The notes under the pieces are model-generated. The model ran no database searches. It was not told the origin of the DNA and saw only the letters and a list, made by a program, of their open reading frames with translations. Shown in pieces: positions 1-12,495 of a stretch of 64,000 nt of DNA (positions are counted from its first letter, which is position 1; every line of letters begins with the position of its first letter). The stretch is taken from the NCBI RefSeq assembly GCF_005144585.1, contig NZ_SSMQ01000056.1, positions 21,765-85,764 on the forward strand. The letters run 5' to 3'. A program made the position numbers and the translations under genes. Origin of the DNA: Polyangium fumosum. Its GTDB lineage: Bacteria > Myxococcota_A > Polyangia > Polyangiales > Polyangiaceae.

Positions 1-222
1 CTCGGAGACGTCCTTTCGGCCCATGAAGGCCGCGCAGGAATGGTTCGTGTGGCTGTACGTGTCCTCCAGATCCATCACGAAGATGAGCGCCGGGACGTGG
101 TCGATGATCGTCTGCGTGACTCGATCTCGCTGCCGGACGGTCTCCTCGAGCTCGGCCACACGCTTGCGTAGCGTATCGTTCTCGAGCCTCAGCCTCTCGA
201 CGATTTCCATCTCGTTCGTCAT
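1..222 (-). CDS. PAS-domain sensor protein, N-terminal part (runs off the left edge)
   Basis: The reverse strand opens with ATG at 222-220, preceded by a good Shine-Dalgarno (GGGAGG about 6 bases upstream), and stays open to base 1, giving 74 residues. The first ~32 residues are a charged heptad-like helix (ERLRLENDTLRKRVAELEE), probably a coiled coil. It is followed by the start of a PAS fold with the usual phrase DHVPALIFVMDLEDTY and then NHSCAAFMGR. This layout is typical of PAS sensor histidine kinases and of PAS-containing regulators in myxobacteria. The catalytic or output domain lies outside the window, so whether it is a kinase cannot be decided here. The gene is transcribed away from the rest of the window, with a 128 bp gap to the next gene. 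Confidence 0.75.
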   Translation of the reverse strand, partial: MTNEMEIVERLRLENDTLRKRVAELEETVRQRDRVTQTIIDHVPALIFVMDLEDTYSHTNHSCAAFMGRKDVSE

Positions 223-350
223 CACGCCTCCCGCGCGGATGAACTTTACCAGGCCCCTCCCCAACAGAACAGAGAGGAAAACGCTGCCCTGACCGCTGTA
301 GAATCGGCGAAGTACGCTGGATCGCTCCCCCGGGGCGTGCCAATCCCGGC

Positions 351-1363
351 TCAGCGTGCCTTGGAGCGATTGCGCTTCGATCCATCCATGCTGGAAAGTA
401 CGGAGGCGGTGTTCATGGGGCCTTGCAGCACGTAGGTAGCGAACGGCCCGTTGTTCAGGGAGCAGCCTTGGCAAAGGTTGCCGTAGCGATAGTAGCCGCT
501 GCTCACGTCGTACCCGCAGGTCGTGGTGGCCGCGCCGAACAAGCATGAACCGAGCGAATCATCGTTGATGAATCCGAGCGCCTTGCAGGTCGTCATGGTC
601 TGACCGGCGACGGCGTTGATCCGATCGAGCGGTCGATTGTTGCCCGTGGCGCGGAGGCCCCACATCTCGCAGACGCCGGCCGCGTGGTCGAGGACGCTCG
701 TCATGACGTAATCGAGGTTCGAGCCCTCGCGGGTCCTGCCCTGGTGGACGCCCTGCGTCTCGGTGCAGAGCGCGACGCCGAGGGCCATGTCGCAATAGGC
801 GAAGAATGGATTCTGCCCGTTCGGCGCGACCCAGTATTCCCCGTCGGGCGAGCCCGGGCACTGGGCTTTCTGCGCGGCGCAATCGACCGCGGCCGGCACG
901 CAAGCACCCGCGACGCAGTTGAGGCCCGTGCCGCACTGGGCCGTCTGGGTGCAAGCCGTGCAGACCCCGTCGACGCACAGATGGAAGGCGCAATCGTCCG
1001 TTCACGCAATCGGAGCCACTCAGGCAACCCTCCCCGTCGGCGCAGGGGCCACAGATGGCGCCGCCGCAGTCGACACCTGTCTCGGTGCCATTCTTCACGG
1101 CATCCGCGCACGTCGGCTCCGCCCCGCCACTCCCGCCAGCTCCACCCGCCCCGCCACTCCCGCCAGCGCCACCCGCGCCGCCCATGCCGCCGGCCCCGCC
1201 CGTGCCGCCCACGCCGCCGGCTCCACCCACGCCACCGCTCCCCGCTTCACCGCCGGCCCCGCCGTTGCCCGGGGGGTGGGGTCACCGCGTCCCCGCCACA
1301 GGCGACGACCAGAAGGGCGGACACGAACGCCCCCGACCAAACTCCGAAACGCGAATGTTGCAT
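351..1363 (-). pseudogene. Gly-rich, Cys-rich lipoprotein interrupted by two apparent frameshifts
   Basis: An AGGAGG ribosome site precedes ATG at 1363. The start encodes a lipoprotein signal (hydrophobic ALLVVA then Cys) followed by a long GG-A/V/T linker and a Cys-rich module (ETGVDCGG...CGPCADGEGC...SDCVNG). The C-terminal 180 residues carry DGEYWVAPNG and FFAYCDM, reminiscent of the opening of fibrinogen-like/GON-like domains in myxobacterial surface lipoproteins. Continuous translation needs two frame corrections. One base is surplus in the six-G run near 1270-1275, between the signal peptide and the Gly linker. Another is surplus near 1000, between SDCVNG and DCAFHLCVDGVC. Protein features continue cleanly across both points, so this is one gene, either decayed or carrying sequencing errors. 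Function is unknown; a surface protein is likely. Confidence 0.6.
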
Positions 1364-1626
1364 GCGAGCCTCCTTTTACACGAGTGGCAAACCGATAGAA
1401 GACCGCAATTGGGAGACGACGTCAATGGACACCGTTGCTCTCTCCGATCTCGAGTGCTAGCGCTCTTCCTATTTGCACCATCCGCTTGCAACCCGGCTGC
1501 GTTATGCCCCCGTGCGTTGCGACGACGGCGCCGTGGCCTGAGGGGTGCTGAGATGGCATTCGAGGCACGACGGGACGCGTCGATGGGTCTTCGCGTCCGC
1601 CCGCGAAGATGGTAGATGCCCGGCCC

Positions 1627-2139
1627 ATGAGCCAGGCCACGATTCGTCGCGCCACGCCCGCCGACACCGAGACCTTGCGCGCGCTCGCCTGCGCGACCTT
1701 CGTCGAGACCTTCGGCCACCTCTACCCGCCCGAGGACCTGCGCGACTTCCTTGAAACGGCCTACGCCGAGGACAGGGCCCGGGGCGAGCTGTCCGATCCG
1801 GCGCAGGCCCTCTGGCTGGCCGAGGCGGATGGCCGCGCCGTCGGGTATGCCCACGTGGGGCCGTGCAGGCTACCGCACGAGGACGTCACGCCCGCGTGTG
1901 GCGAGTTGAAGCGCCTCTATGTGCTGAAGACCGAGCAGGGCTCCGGTCTGGGCAGCCGGCTGCTGAAGCTCGCGCTGGATTGGCTGGAGCGACCCGGGCG
2001 CCTCCTGTGGATCGGCGTGTGGTCGGAGAACCACGGCGCCCAGCGGCTTTACGGCAAGCACGGCTTCGTGAAGGTGGGCGAATACGAATTTCCGGTCGGG
2101 CGTGTGCGGGACCGCGAGATCATCCTGCGCCGCGGCTGA
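1627..2139 (+). CDS. GNAT-family N-acetyltransferase
   Basis: This is a single-domain acetyltransferase of about 170 residues. It opens with the family phrase ATIRRATPADTETLRALA. The central part has GYAHVGPC and then LKRLYVLKTEQGSGLGSRLL, which is the acetyl-CoA pyrophosphate-binding motif A (Q/R-x-x-G-x-G/A). The C-terminal NHGAQRLYGKHGFVKVGEYEF is the usual motif B strand and helix. The family transfers acetyl from acetyl-CoA to an amine. The substrate cannot be told, but the closest style is that of the small RimI/spermidine-type GNATs. An in-frame ATG at 1609 would add six residues; 1627 is preferred because homology-like sequence begins there. Neither start has a convincing ribosome site. 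It stands alone between the broken lipoprotein gene and the repeat array. Confidence 0.85.
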   Translation: MSQATIRRATPADTETLRALACATFVETFGHLYPPEDLRDFLETAYAEDRARGELSDPAQALWLAEADGRAVGYAHVGPCRLPHEDVTPACGELKRLYVLKTEQGSGLGSRLLKLALDWLERPGRLLWIGVWSENHGAQRLYGKHGFVKVGEYEFPVGRVRDREIILRRG

Positions 2140-2189
2140 CATCATATTCAGCGGCAAGTTCGACGAGGAAGCCAACAAGACCAACAACC

Positions 2190-2625
2190 CTCCTGGCGGA
2201 CCCCCTCGACCCTCCCCAACGACCGTCCCCTCCCCCCGAAAGACGCCCTCGTCCCTGTTCGACGACGGCGCCATCCCTCCCCAAAAGGCTCTCACCCCTC
2301 TCGGACGACGCTCTCGTCCCTCCCCTTCAACGCTGACCATCCCCGCCGAGCCCCTCCCGTCCCCCGTTCGCAACCCCTCGTCCCTTCCGGGACAGGGTTC
2401 TCCGTCTCCGCGAGGACATGCTCGACCCTCTTGCAGGAGGGTCTCGTCCTTCCCCGCAGGGACGGTCCTTCCTCCCCGAGACCCCCGCGCCCCTTCCGGA
2501 GGAGGGTCTCCTCCCCCTCGAAGACGCTCCCGACCCTCTTGCAAGAGGGTCTCACCCTCCCGGAAGACACGCTCACCTGTCTCTGGAGATGGTCTCCCCC
2601 CTCCCGGAGACGGTCTCACCGATAC
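2190..2625. repeat. Degenerate tandem array of about 21-22 bp pyrimidine-rich units with small palindromes
   Basis: The 629 bp between the GNAT gene and the giant kinase gene hold no convincing gene. They are strikingly pyrimidine-rich on the + strand. GGTCTC occurs at 2440, 2505, 2548, 2591 and 2612, i.e. spaced 65, 43, 43 and 21 bp, all multiples of about 21.5. Weaker copies (CTCACC, CTCGTCC, CTCCCG) fill most of the intervals back to about 2288. Several units contain hairpins; the best is a perfect 20-base palindrome at 2532-2551 (GACCCTCTTGCAAGAGGGTC), with a near copy at 2424-2443. Because the unit length alternates between 21 and 22, the array is unlikely to be coding, although it leaves long open frames on both strands. 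Confidence 0.65.
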
Positions 2626-2768
2626 GTCCGTTCGCTCGCTACCCACCAAAAACATGACGCCGAGCGTGCCCGCGGTCACCACGGAGGATCCGAGAAAACA
2701 CGCGCGCCCGATGCTAGCATCGCTCCCCCGAAGCGAGGACGAGGGGCGGGAGGCACGAACGAACGGCG

Positions 2769-7433
<4,665 letters not shown>

Positions 7434-7443
7434 CACAGGAGCC

Positions 7444-8712
7444 CTACGCCCAGACCAGCGGCAGGCTCGTGACGGCCAGGTTGAAGCCCCCCGTGAACCG
7501 CGGCGGCGCCTGGGGGTCGAGCCGGAACGGCGGGATACGCTTCAACCACTCCTGGTAAAACACCTTCATCTCCAGGCGGGCCAGGTTCAGGCCGACGCAC
7601 CGGTGGGGGCCCGCATTGAACGTCATGTGTTGCTCCGTCCGGCCCAGGGTGAACTGCTCGGGATTGGGGAATGCGGCGTCGTCGTAGTTCGCCGCGGGAA
7701 GGAGCAACAACAAGGCGTCGCCTTGCTTGAGCTGGACGCCGTGAAGGACCACGTCGCGCGTCACGCGCCGGGGCGGGCACGCGACGCCGTAAAGGCGCAA
7801 GAGCTCCTCGACGGCGCCGGGCAGGAGGCTCGGGTCGGCCCGGAGTTTGGCCTGCAATGCCTGATCCCGCGCCAGGTGACGGACGCCGAAGCTCAGGGCA
7901 TTCACGACGGTGTCGAGCCCGCCGAGGAACAGGGTGATGCTGTAGCCCAGCATCTCCTGGAACGTGGGCTTGCGGCCGTGGATGTTCGCGTCGAGCAGGC
8001 GGCTGATCAGGTCGTCCTCGCGCTTCTCCTGCCGGAGCTTGATGGACTCCGTCAGGATCCCCGCGATCCGTTTGAAAATCTGCTCGCGTGTCGCGTGATC
8101 CACCGTGGCGGAGGTGGCCTGCGTGGCGAGCGCACGGAACTCGGCCAGGCGGTTCGTCGGCATGCCGGCGAGCTGCATGAAGAGCGTGACGGGCAGCGGC
8201 TCGGCGATGTCCGAAAGGAAATTGCAGCGTCCTGCGTCGAGCACGTTGTCGATGAGCTCGTTCGTCATGGTCCGGATGGCCGTCTCGAGTGCGGCGACGG
8301 ATTTGGCCGCCAGCGGCTGGTTGAGGGGGGCCCGGTACGCGGTGTGTTGCGGCGGATCCGTCGAAATGGGCAACATCAGGAAGCCCGGCTGCGGGGCCGC
8401 GTGCTCCCCTTCCCCCGCGGGTGATTCTGCGGCGTGGAAGAGGCTGTTGCTGTAGACCTCCGGGTTCATCGTGATGTCCACGATGGCCTGCTTCCGGGTG
8501 ACGAACCAATGGCCCCCGTTGTGCGGGGAGAAGAAGATGGGCGGCGCCTCCAGGAGGAGGGAGCGCATCCGGGCGTGCGGGTCCTCGAGCATCCGCGGAT
8601 CTCGGCTGCTGTCGTAGTCGTACACGAGCTCCGGCGGGACGTGCGCGGGGATCTGTTCCAATTTCTGACCGCTGAATGCGTGCATGTTCGAACCTCTCTC
8701 GGAAGGGCTCAT
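7444..8712 (-). CDS. Cytochrome P450 resembling P450cam (CYP101-like)
   Basis: This is a bacterial class I P450 of 422 residues. Visible landmarks are NGGHWFVTR near 65-73, the I-helix GGLDTVVN with the acid-alcohol pair Asp267-Thr268, the K-helix ExxR (Glu303...Arg306), and the haem loop FNAGPHRCVG with axial Cys372. The phrases LVYDYD, GGLDTVVN, HGVQLKQGD and the C-terminal LPLVW closely echo camphor 5-monooxygenase, so a terpenoid or similar small hydrophobic substrate is plausible; that is inference. It is the last gene of a three-gene operon. Its ATG at 8712 overlaps the ferredoxin stop (ATGA), suggesting translational coupling. An in-frame ATG at 8685 with a GAGAGG ribosome site seven bases upstream is an equally good start. 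Confidence 0.93.
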   Translation of the reverse strand: MSPSERGSNMHAFSGQKLEQIPAHVPPELVYDYDSSRDPRMLEDPHARMRSLLLEAPPIFFSPHNGGHWFVTRKQAIVDITMNPEVYSNSLFHAAESPAGEGEHAAPQPGFLMLPISTDPPQHTAYRAPLNQPLAAKSVAALETAIRTMTNELIDNVLDAGRCNFLSDIAEPLPVTLFMQLAGMPTNRLAEFRALATQATSATVDHATREQIFKRIAGILTESIKLRQEKREDDLISRLLDANIHGRKPTFQEMLGYSITLFLGGLDTVVNALSFGVRHLARDQALQAKLRADPSLLPGAVEELLRLYGVACPPRRVTRDVVLHGVQLKQGDALLLLLPAANYDDAAFPNPEQFTLGRTEQHMTFNAGPHRCVGLNLARLEMKVFYQEWLKRIPPFRLDPQAPPRFTGGFNLAVTSLPLVWA

Positions 8713-9035
8713 TCACTCGTCTGTGAAAGGGGGAGACGGACCACGAGTCCATCCAGCGCGGGCGTCACCGTGATCTGGCAGGTCAGGCGGCTGGTCGGCC
8801 GGACGTGATAGGCGCATGCGATCATTCCCTCTTCCGCCGCATCGGGCGGGGGGACCTTCGGAAGCCAGGCCTCGTCGACATACCCGTGGCAGGTCGCGCA
8901 ACTGGCAAACCCTCCGCATTCGGCGACGATGCCGGGCACGAGGTTGTCCATGGCCGCCTGCATGACGGACTGTCCCTCCTGCGCCTCGACCTCGTGCTCC
9001 TTCCCGTCCGCCTCGATGAATTTGATCTTCGGCAT
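8709..9035 (-). CDS. [2Fe-2S] ferredoxin, putidaredoxin/adrenodoxin type
   Basis: A 108-residue ferredoxin with ATG at 9035 and an AGGAGG site four bases upstream. The cluster ligands are Cys40, Cys46, Cys49 (C-x5-C-x2-C in ECGGFASCATCH) and Cys86 in RLTCQI. This is the vertebrate-type/putidaredoxin spacing and matches the numbering of putidaredoxin almost exactly. The protein would carry single electrons from the reductase encoded just upstream to the P450 encoded just downstream. The reductase gene ends 32 bp before it, and its own stop overlaps the P450 start. The order reductase-ferredoxin-P450 in one operon gives a self-sufficient three-component hydroxylase. Confidence 0.95.
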   Translation of the reverse strand: MPKIKFIEADGKEHEVEAQEGQSVMQAAMDNLVPGIVAECGGFASCATCHGYVDEAWLPKVPPPDAAEEGMIACAYHVRPTSRLTCQITVTPALDGLVVRLPLSQTSE

Positions 9036-9067
9036 TCTTCCTCCTGGATTTCGATGAACGATGGTCT

Positions 9068-10312
9068 TCAAGCGGCGAGGCTGGCGAGCGGGACGGCCGC
9101 GTCGCCCAGGCGGGTGACGTCCACCTGCGCCCGGCTCGCGACGAGCCGCTTCGCGGCCATGAACTCCGCGGGGCGGCCCAGGACATCGGCGGCGAGGATC
9201 CGGTTGTCCTTGAGATAAAAGGCCGAGAACTCCTTGCCCCCGGCGGAGCCTCGCGTGACGCATTGCTCGTAGCCGGCGGAGAGCCCCACCATTTGCAGCT
9301 TCAAGCCGTACTGGTCCGACCAGAACCAGGGAATGGCGGCCGAAGGCTCCCGCTTGCCCATGAGGGTGGCGGCCGCGACGCGCGCATGCTCGATGGCATT
9401 GGGCACGGATTCGAGCCGGAGGCGTCCGCCCGCGAAGGCGCTCGGCTGGTTCGCGCAGTCCCCGATGGCGAGGATGGCCGGGTCGGACGTGCAGGCGTAT
9501 TCGTCGACGACAATGCCGTCGTCGACGGCGAGGCCCGCCGCGGAGGCCAGCTCCGTGTTCGGGACGAGGCCAATGCCCACGAGCACGAGATCCGCGTCGA
9601 TCTGCTCGGGGATGCCGTGACGAACGATGCGGACGGCGCGCACCTGGCACCCGGCCTCGTCGAGTTCCAGGCCCTGCACCTCGCAGGCGAGGCGGAAATC
9701 CACGCCCCGCTCGTGGTGAAGCTGCTCGATGAAGGTGGACACCTCCGGCCCCGTGACGCGGGCGAGCAGGCGAGGCGCCGCCTCCAGCACCGTCACCCGC
9801 AGCCCGAGCTGCACGGCCACGGCCGCGACCTCGAGCCCGACGTAGCCGCCGCCGACGAGGACCAACCGGTTGCCCGCGACGAACTTCGCGCGCATCGCCT
9901 CGATGTCGGCGATCGATCGCACCGAGAACAGGTTCTCGATCGGCGCGCGCGGAAGCCCGGGGAGGGGCAAACGACGCGCGCGGCCGCCCGTGGCCAGGAC
10001 GAGTTTGTCGTAGGAAAGACGGCTCCCGTCCTGGAGGGCGAGCGCCCGCGTGGTGCGGTCGATGGCCTCGACGCGCGCGCCGAGCCGGAGCTCGATGTCG
10101 AAGCGCTCGTAGGTCGCCAGGGGTTTGAGGTAGAGCTCGGCCAGCGCGACCTTTCCGAGCAGGAACCCTTTCGAGAGCGGAGGGCGCTGGTAGGGCGGAT
10201 GCGGCTCGTCTCCCAGCAGGACGATCCGCCCCGGGTAGCCCTGCTTGCGTAACCCGGCCGCGAGCTCGCCACCGGCCTGGCCGGCTCCCACGATCACGAT
10301 GCGTTCATCCAT
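9068..10312 (-). CDS. NAD(P)H-dependent ferredoxin reductase (FAD; putidaredoxin-reductase-like)
   Basis: A 414-residue flavoprotein. The N-terminal FAD Rossmann motif IVIVGAGQAGGELA, the PPYQRPPLSK phrase, the central NAD(P) Rossmann motif LVLVGGGYVGLEVA, the ILAIGDCA FAD-phosphate motif and VPNAIEHARVAA together define the rubredoxin/putidaredoxin reductase family. It passes electrons from NAD(P)H to the neighbouring [2Fe-2S] ferredoxin. ATG at 10312 is chosen because the Rossmann fold begins right after it; an upstream in-frame ATG at 10408 would add 32 residues without family resemblance and would run through both operator palindromes. It is the first gene of the P450 operon, divergent from the TetR gene. 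Confidence 0.93.
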   Translation of the reverse strand: MDERIVIVGAGQAGGELAAGLRKQGYPGRIVLLGDEPHPPYQRPPLSKGFLLGKVALAELYLKPLATYERFDIELRLGARVEAIDRTTRALALQDGSRLSYDKLVLATGGRARRLPLPGLPRAPIENLFSVRSIADIEAMRAKFVAGNRLVLVGGGYVGLEVAAVAVQLGLRVTVLEAAPRLLARVTGPEVSTFIEQLHHERGVDFRLACEVQGLELDEAGCQVRAVRIVRHGIPEQIDADLVLVGIGLVPNTELASAAGLAVDDGIVVDEYACTSDPAILAIGDCANQPSAFAGGRLRLESVPNAIEHARVAAATLMGKREPSAAIPWFWSDQYGLKLQMVGLSAGYEQCVTRGSAGGKEFSAFYLKDNRILAADVLGRPAEFMAAKRLVASRAQVDVTRLGDAAVPLASLAA

Positions 10313-10341
10313 GTCCGCGACGTACCTCTCGTGCGTCTCAA

Positions 10342-10358
10342 GGCAACTTGTAGTTGCC
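10342..10358. promoter_or_regulatory. TetR-type operator 1
   Basis: Seventeen-base inverted repeat GGCAACTTGTAGTTGCC with seven-base arms. It lies 30 bp upstream of the ferredoxin reductase start, in the 140 bp divergent interval shared with the TetR gene. A second copy sits 40 bp further on, centre to centre. The arms and arrangement fit a TetR dimer site controlling the P450 operon. Confidence 0.7.
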
Positions 10359-10381
10359 ATAGTACCCAGACGTGTAGCTTT

Positions 10382-10398
10382 GGCAACAGATAGTTGCC
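10382..10398. promoter_or_regulatory. TetR-type operator 2
   Basis: Seventeen-base inverted repeat GGCAACAGATAGTTGCC, six-base perfect arms, same half-site as operator 1. It lies 55 bp upstream of the tetR start. A further half-site (GGCAAAT) follows at about 10404-10410. Two matched sites between divergent genes suggest joint repression of both promoters. Confidence 0.7.
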
Positions 10399-10452
10399 TT
10401 TGTGGCAAATCTGCGCGAAAATCCCGGCGGATCCGTTAGATAGACCCAGGCC

Positions 10453-11088
10453 ATGCAGCACGAGAGCACCCCCCCGCCCGGTCCTCGAACCCGCCGCACC
10501 GAAGGCACCCGCGTCCATGGACGCGCCGAGCGCGTGGTGTCGGCCGTGCTCGCCGCGACGCACGAGGAGCTCGGGCGCGTGGGCTACGGCGCGCTGCGCA
10601 TCGAGGATGTCGCGGCGCGCTCGGGGGTGAACAAGACGACGATCTACCGGCGCTGGCCGACGAAGTCGGAGCTCGTCGCGGCGTCTCTGCGCGCGGCCAA
10701 CGAGGAGCAGGAGGCGGTGGATACGGGCACGCTGCGCGGGGATCTGCTGGCCGTGGTGATGCGCTCCGTGCGGTTGTGCCAGACACCGACGGGCCGGGGC
10801 ATCGTGCGGATGTTGCAGATGGAGCGCGCGGATCCAGAGGTGGAGGCCATTTCGAGGGCCCTGCGCGATCGACGGCAGCAGCGCAACACGGCCATGCTCG
10901 AACGCGGCATCACGCGCGGCGAGCTCCCCGCGGACGTGAACCTGGAGCTCATCCACGACCTGATCTTCGGGGGGATTTTCACGCGCCTCATCCAGCGCGG
11001 CGAGGACGTCAGCGAGGACTACGCCGCCGCGGCCATCGACACCGTGCTCGCGGGCGCCCGCGCAGGTGCGGCGCGCCTGCCCCGGTGA
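10453..11088 (+). CDS. TetR/AcrR-family transcriptional regulator
   Basis: A 211-residue regulator. After a disordered basic N-terminus (~25 residues) comes the TetR helix-turn-helix: AVLAATHEELGRVGYGALRI followed by EDVAARSGVNKTTIYRRWPTKSELV, the family's signature. The C-terminal half is the all-helical ligand-binding and dimerisation domain. It is divergent from the P450 operon, and the interval carries two matching 17-base palindromes, so it most likely represses that operon (and itself) until a small hydrophobic ligand, perhaps the P450 substrate, binds. The ligand is not deducible. Confidence 0.92.
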   Translation: MQHESTPPPGPRTRRTEGTRVHGRAERVVSAVLAATHEELGRVGYGALRIEDVAARSGVNKTTIYRRWPTKSELVAASLRAANEEQEAVDTGTLRGDLLAVVMRSVRLCQTPTGRGIVRMLQMERADPEVEAISRALRDRRQQRNTAMLERGITRGELPADVNLELIHDLIFGGIFTRLIQRGEDVSEDYAAAAIDTVLAGARAGAARLPR

Positions 11089-11115
11089 GGGCGAGCGCGC
11101 CCAATCGTCCAGCGC

Positions 11116-11970
11116 TCAAGCACGCGGCGCGCGCGCGCCGATGCTCCAGCAGGCCGCGGAGAAGCGGACGTCTGCGCCGTGCACATAGGGCTCGAAGGCG
11201 GCGCGCACCGTTTCGAGGACCTGCGCGCGCGTCCGATCGTCCACCTGTTGAAGGATCAGGCCGACGGGGCCGAGCCGGGTCAGGTACCGGACGAGCTCGC
11301 TCGCGGGCAGGGTGCAGGCGACGTCGATCGGCTGGATGTCGATCTCGGCCCAGCCGCTCTGCGAAAGGAGGGCGGAGACGCGGCGCGGGTCCGCGAAGGC
11401 GAACTGCCCCGTGGGCGCGTCTGGGCGGCGGACGGGGAGGTTCGGCAGGAGCGGCGCCGCGGCGCGCTCGGCCGTCGTCATGAACGGATTGTCCGCGGCG
11501 CTCCGCCAAGCGATGAACCGGCACGCGGCGTCGGGTTTTGCCGCGCGCCGCAGGTTCACGAAGGCCTGGACAGGGTCGTCGAAGAACATGACGCCGAAGC
11601 GCGAGATGAGCATGTCGAAGCTCGCAGGCTCGAACGCGTGGGTCTGCGCGCTGTCGCGGAGGAAGCTCGCGGGCGTCGTTTCCCGTGCGGCGCGGGCGCG
11701 GGCGGCGGTGATCATCGGCTCCGAGAGGTCGATGCCGACCGAGCGGCCCTTCGCGCCGAGCCGCCGCGCGACGGCGAGCGTCGTGCTGCCCGTGCCGCAG
11801 CCGATGTCGAGCACGTGACTCGCGGCTCCGGCGGCGACCGCTTCGACGAGCAGGTCTTCGAACGGTTGGAACATCTGATCGAGCAGCGCCTGCTCATCGA
11901 CCCAGGCGTGTCCGGCAGGGCCGTTCCAAAGCTTCGATTGTTCGTCCTCGGTGGGATGCGCTACGGCCAT
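11116..11970 (-). CDS. SAM-dependent class I methyltransferase
   Basis: A 284-residue protein with ATG at 11970 preceded by AAGGAG eight bases upstream; the longer open frame to 12024 would run across the operator palindrome. Motif I is VLDIGCGTGSTT, motif II contains VGIDLSEPMITAAR, and DSAQTHAFEPASFDMLISRFGVMFFDD matches the post-I to IV region of the UbiE/MenG-type methyltransferases (Methyltransf_11/25 fold). The substrate is unknown. It is divergent from a MerR-family gene across 74 bp that hold a SoxR-box-like palindrome, so expression is probably controlled by that regulator. Confidence 0.88.
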   Translation of the reverse strand: MAVAHPTEDEQSKLWNGPAGHAWVDEQALLDQMFQPFEDLLVEAVAAGAASHVLDIGCGTGSTTLAVARRLGAKGRSVGIDLSEPMITAARARAARETTPASFLRDSAQTHAFEPASFDMLISRFGVMFFDDPVQAFVNLRRAAKPDAACRFIAWRSAADNPFMTTAERAAAPLLPNLPVRRPDAPTGQFAFADPRRVSALLSQSGWAEIDIQPIDVACTLPASELVRYLTRLGPVGLILQQVDDRTRAQVLETVRAAFEPYVHGADVRFSAACWSIGARAPRA

Positions 11971-12020
11971 GATCGTCTCCTTGGCTTGCCTTCGAGAAGT
12001 GGAAGCTGCACGGTGCCAGT

Positions 12021-12034
12021 TCAAGTCGACTTGA
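12021..12034. promoter_or_regulatory. SoxR/MerR-type operator palindrome
   Basis: Perfect 14-base palindrome TCAAGTCGACTTGA between the MerR-family gene and the methyltransferase gene. Read on the minus strand the context is TTGACC then the palindrome, i.e. it follows a good -35 directly, as in promoters where a MerR protein sits in an overlong spacer. The arms CCTCAAGT...ACTTGA equal those of the classical SoxR box, with TCGA instead of TTAA in the centre. Confidence 0.6.
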
Positions 12035-12044
12035 GGTCAAGAGG

Positions 12045-12482
12045 GTGAGAGACCTGGACATCGTGGAAGTTGCGCGTCGGTCTGGCGTTCCTGCCTCGAC
12101 GCTGCGGTTCTATGAGGAAAAGGGGCTGATCACGTCCATCGGCAGGCGAGGCTTGCGCCGTCTGTTCGATCCCGGCGTGCTGGAGCGGCTTGCGCTGATC
12201 GCGCTGGGGCGCACCGCCGGCTTTTCGCTCGACGAGATCGCTCTGATGATCGCGCCGGACGGGAGGCCGCGTATCGATCGGCAAAGGCTCACGGCCAAGG
12301 CGGAGGAGCTCGACGCGACGATCCGCGACCTCTGCGCGATACGCGACGGCCTCCGGCACGCCGCGGCCTGCCGCGCGCCGAGCCACATGGAATGCCCGAC
12401 CTTCCGCAGCATTTTGCAGGCCGCCGCATCGGGCGCGAGGGGAGCACGAAAGAAGAGGGCTCCGCTGCCGCCGCGGGGCTAG
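12045..12482 (+). CDS. MerR-family transcriptional regulator
   Basis: A 145-residue regulator starting with GTG at 12045 (another in-frame GTG is at 12063). IVEVARRSGVPASTLRFYEEKGLITS is the MerR winged helix-turn-helix, and RRLFDPGVLERLALIALGRTAGFSLDEIALM the rest of the domain, followed by the dimer helix (LTAKAEELDATIRDLCAIRDGL). The C-terminus has only two cysteines (ACRAPSHMECP), where redox sensor SoxR has a four-Cys [2Fe-2S] ligand set, so it belongs to a SoxR-like branch that probably lacks the cluster. It could instead bind a metal or a small molecule. It is divergent from the methyltransferase gene, with a SoxR-box-like palindrome between them. Confidence 0.88.
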   Translation: MRDLDIVEVARRSGVPASTLRFYEEKGLITSIGRRGLRRLFDPGVLERLALIALGRTAGFSLDEIALMIAPDGRPRIDRQRLTAKAEELDATIRDLCAIRDGLRHAAACRAPSHMECPTFRSILQAAASGARGARKKRAPLPPRG

Positions 12483-12495
12483 CTCGATTCTGCCC

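Noticed and set aside
2532..2551. Perfect palindrome as a terminator of the GNAT gene
   Set aside because: It lies about 390 bp past the stop and has no T tract; it is one unit of the repeat array.
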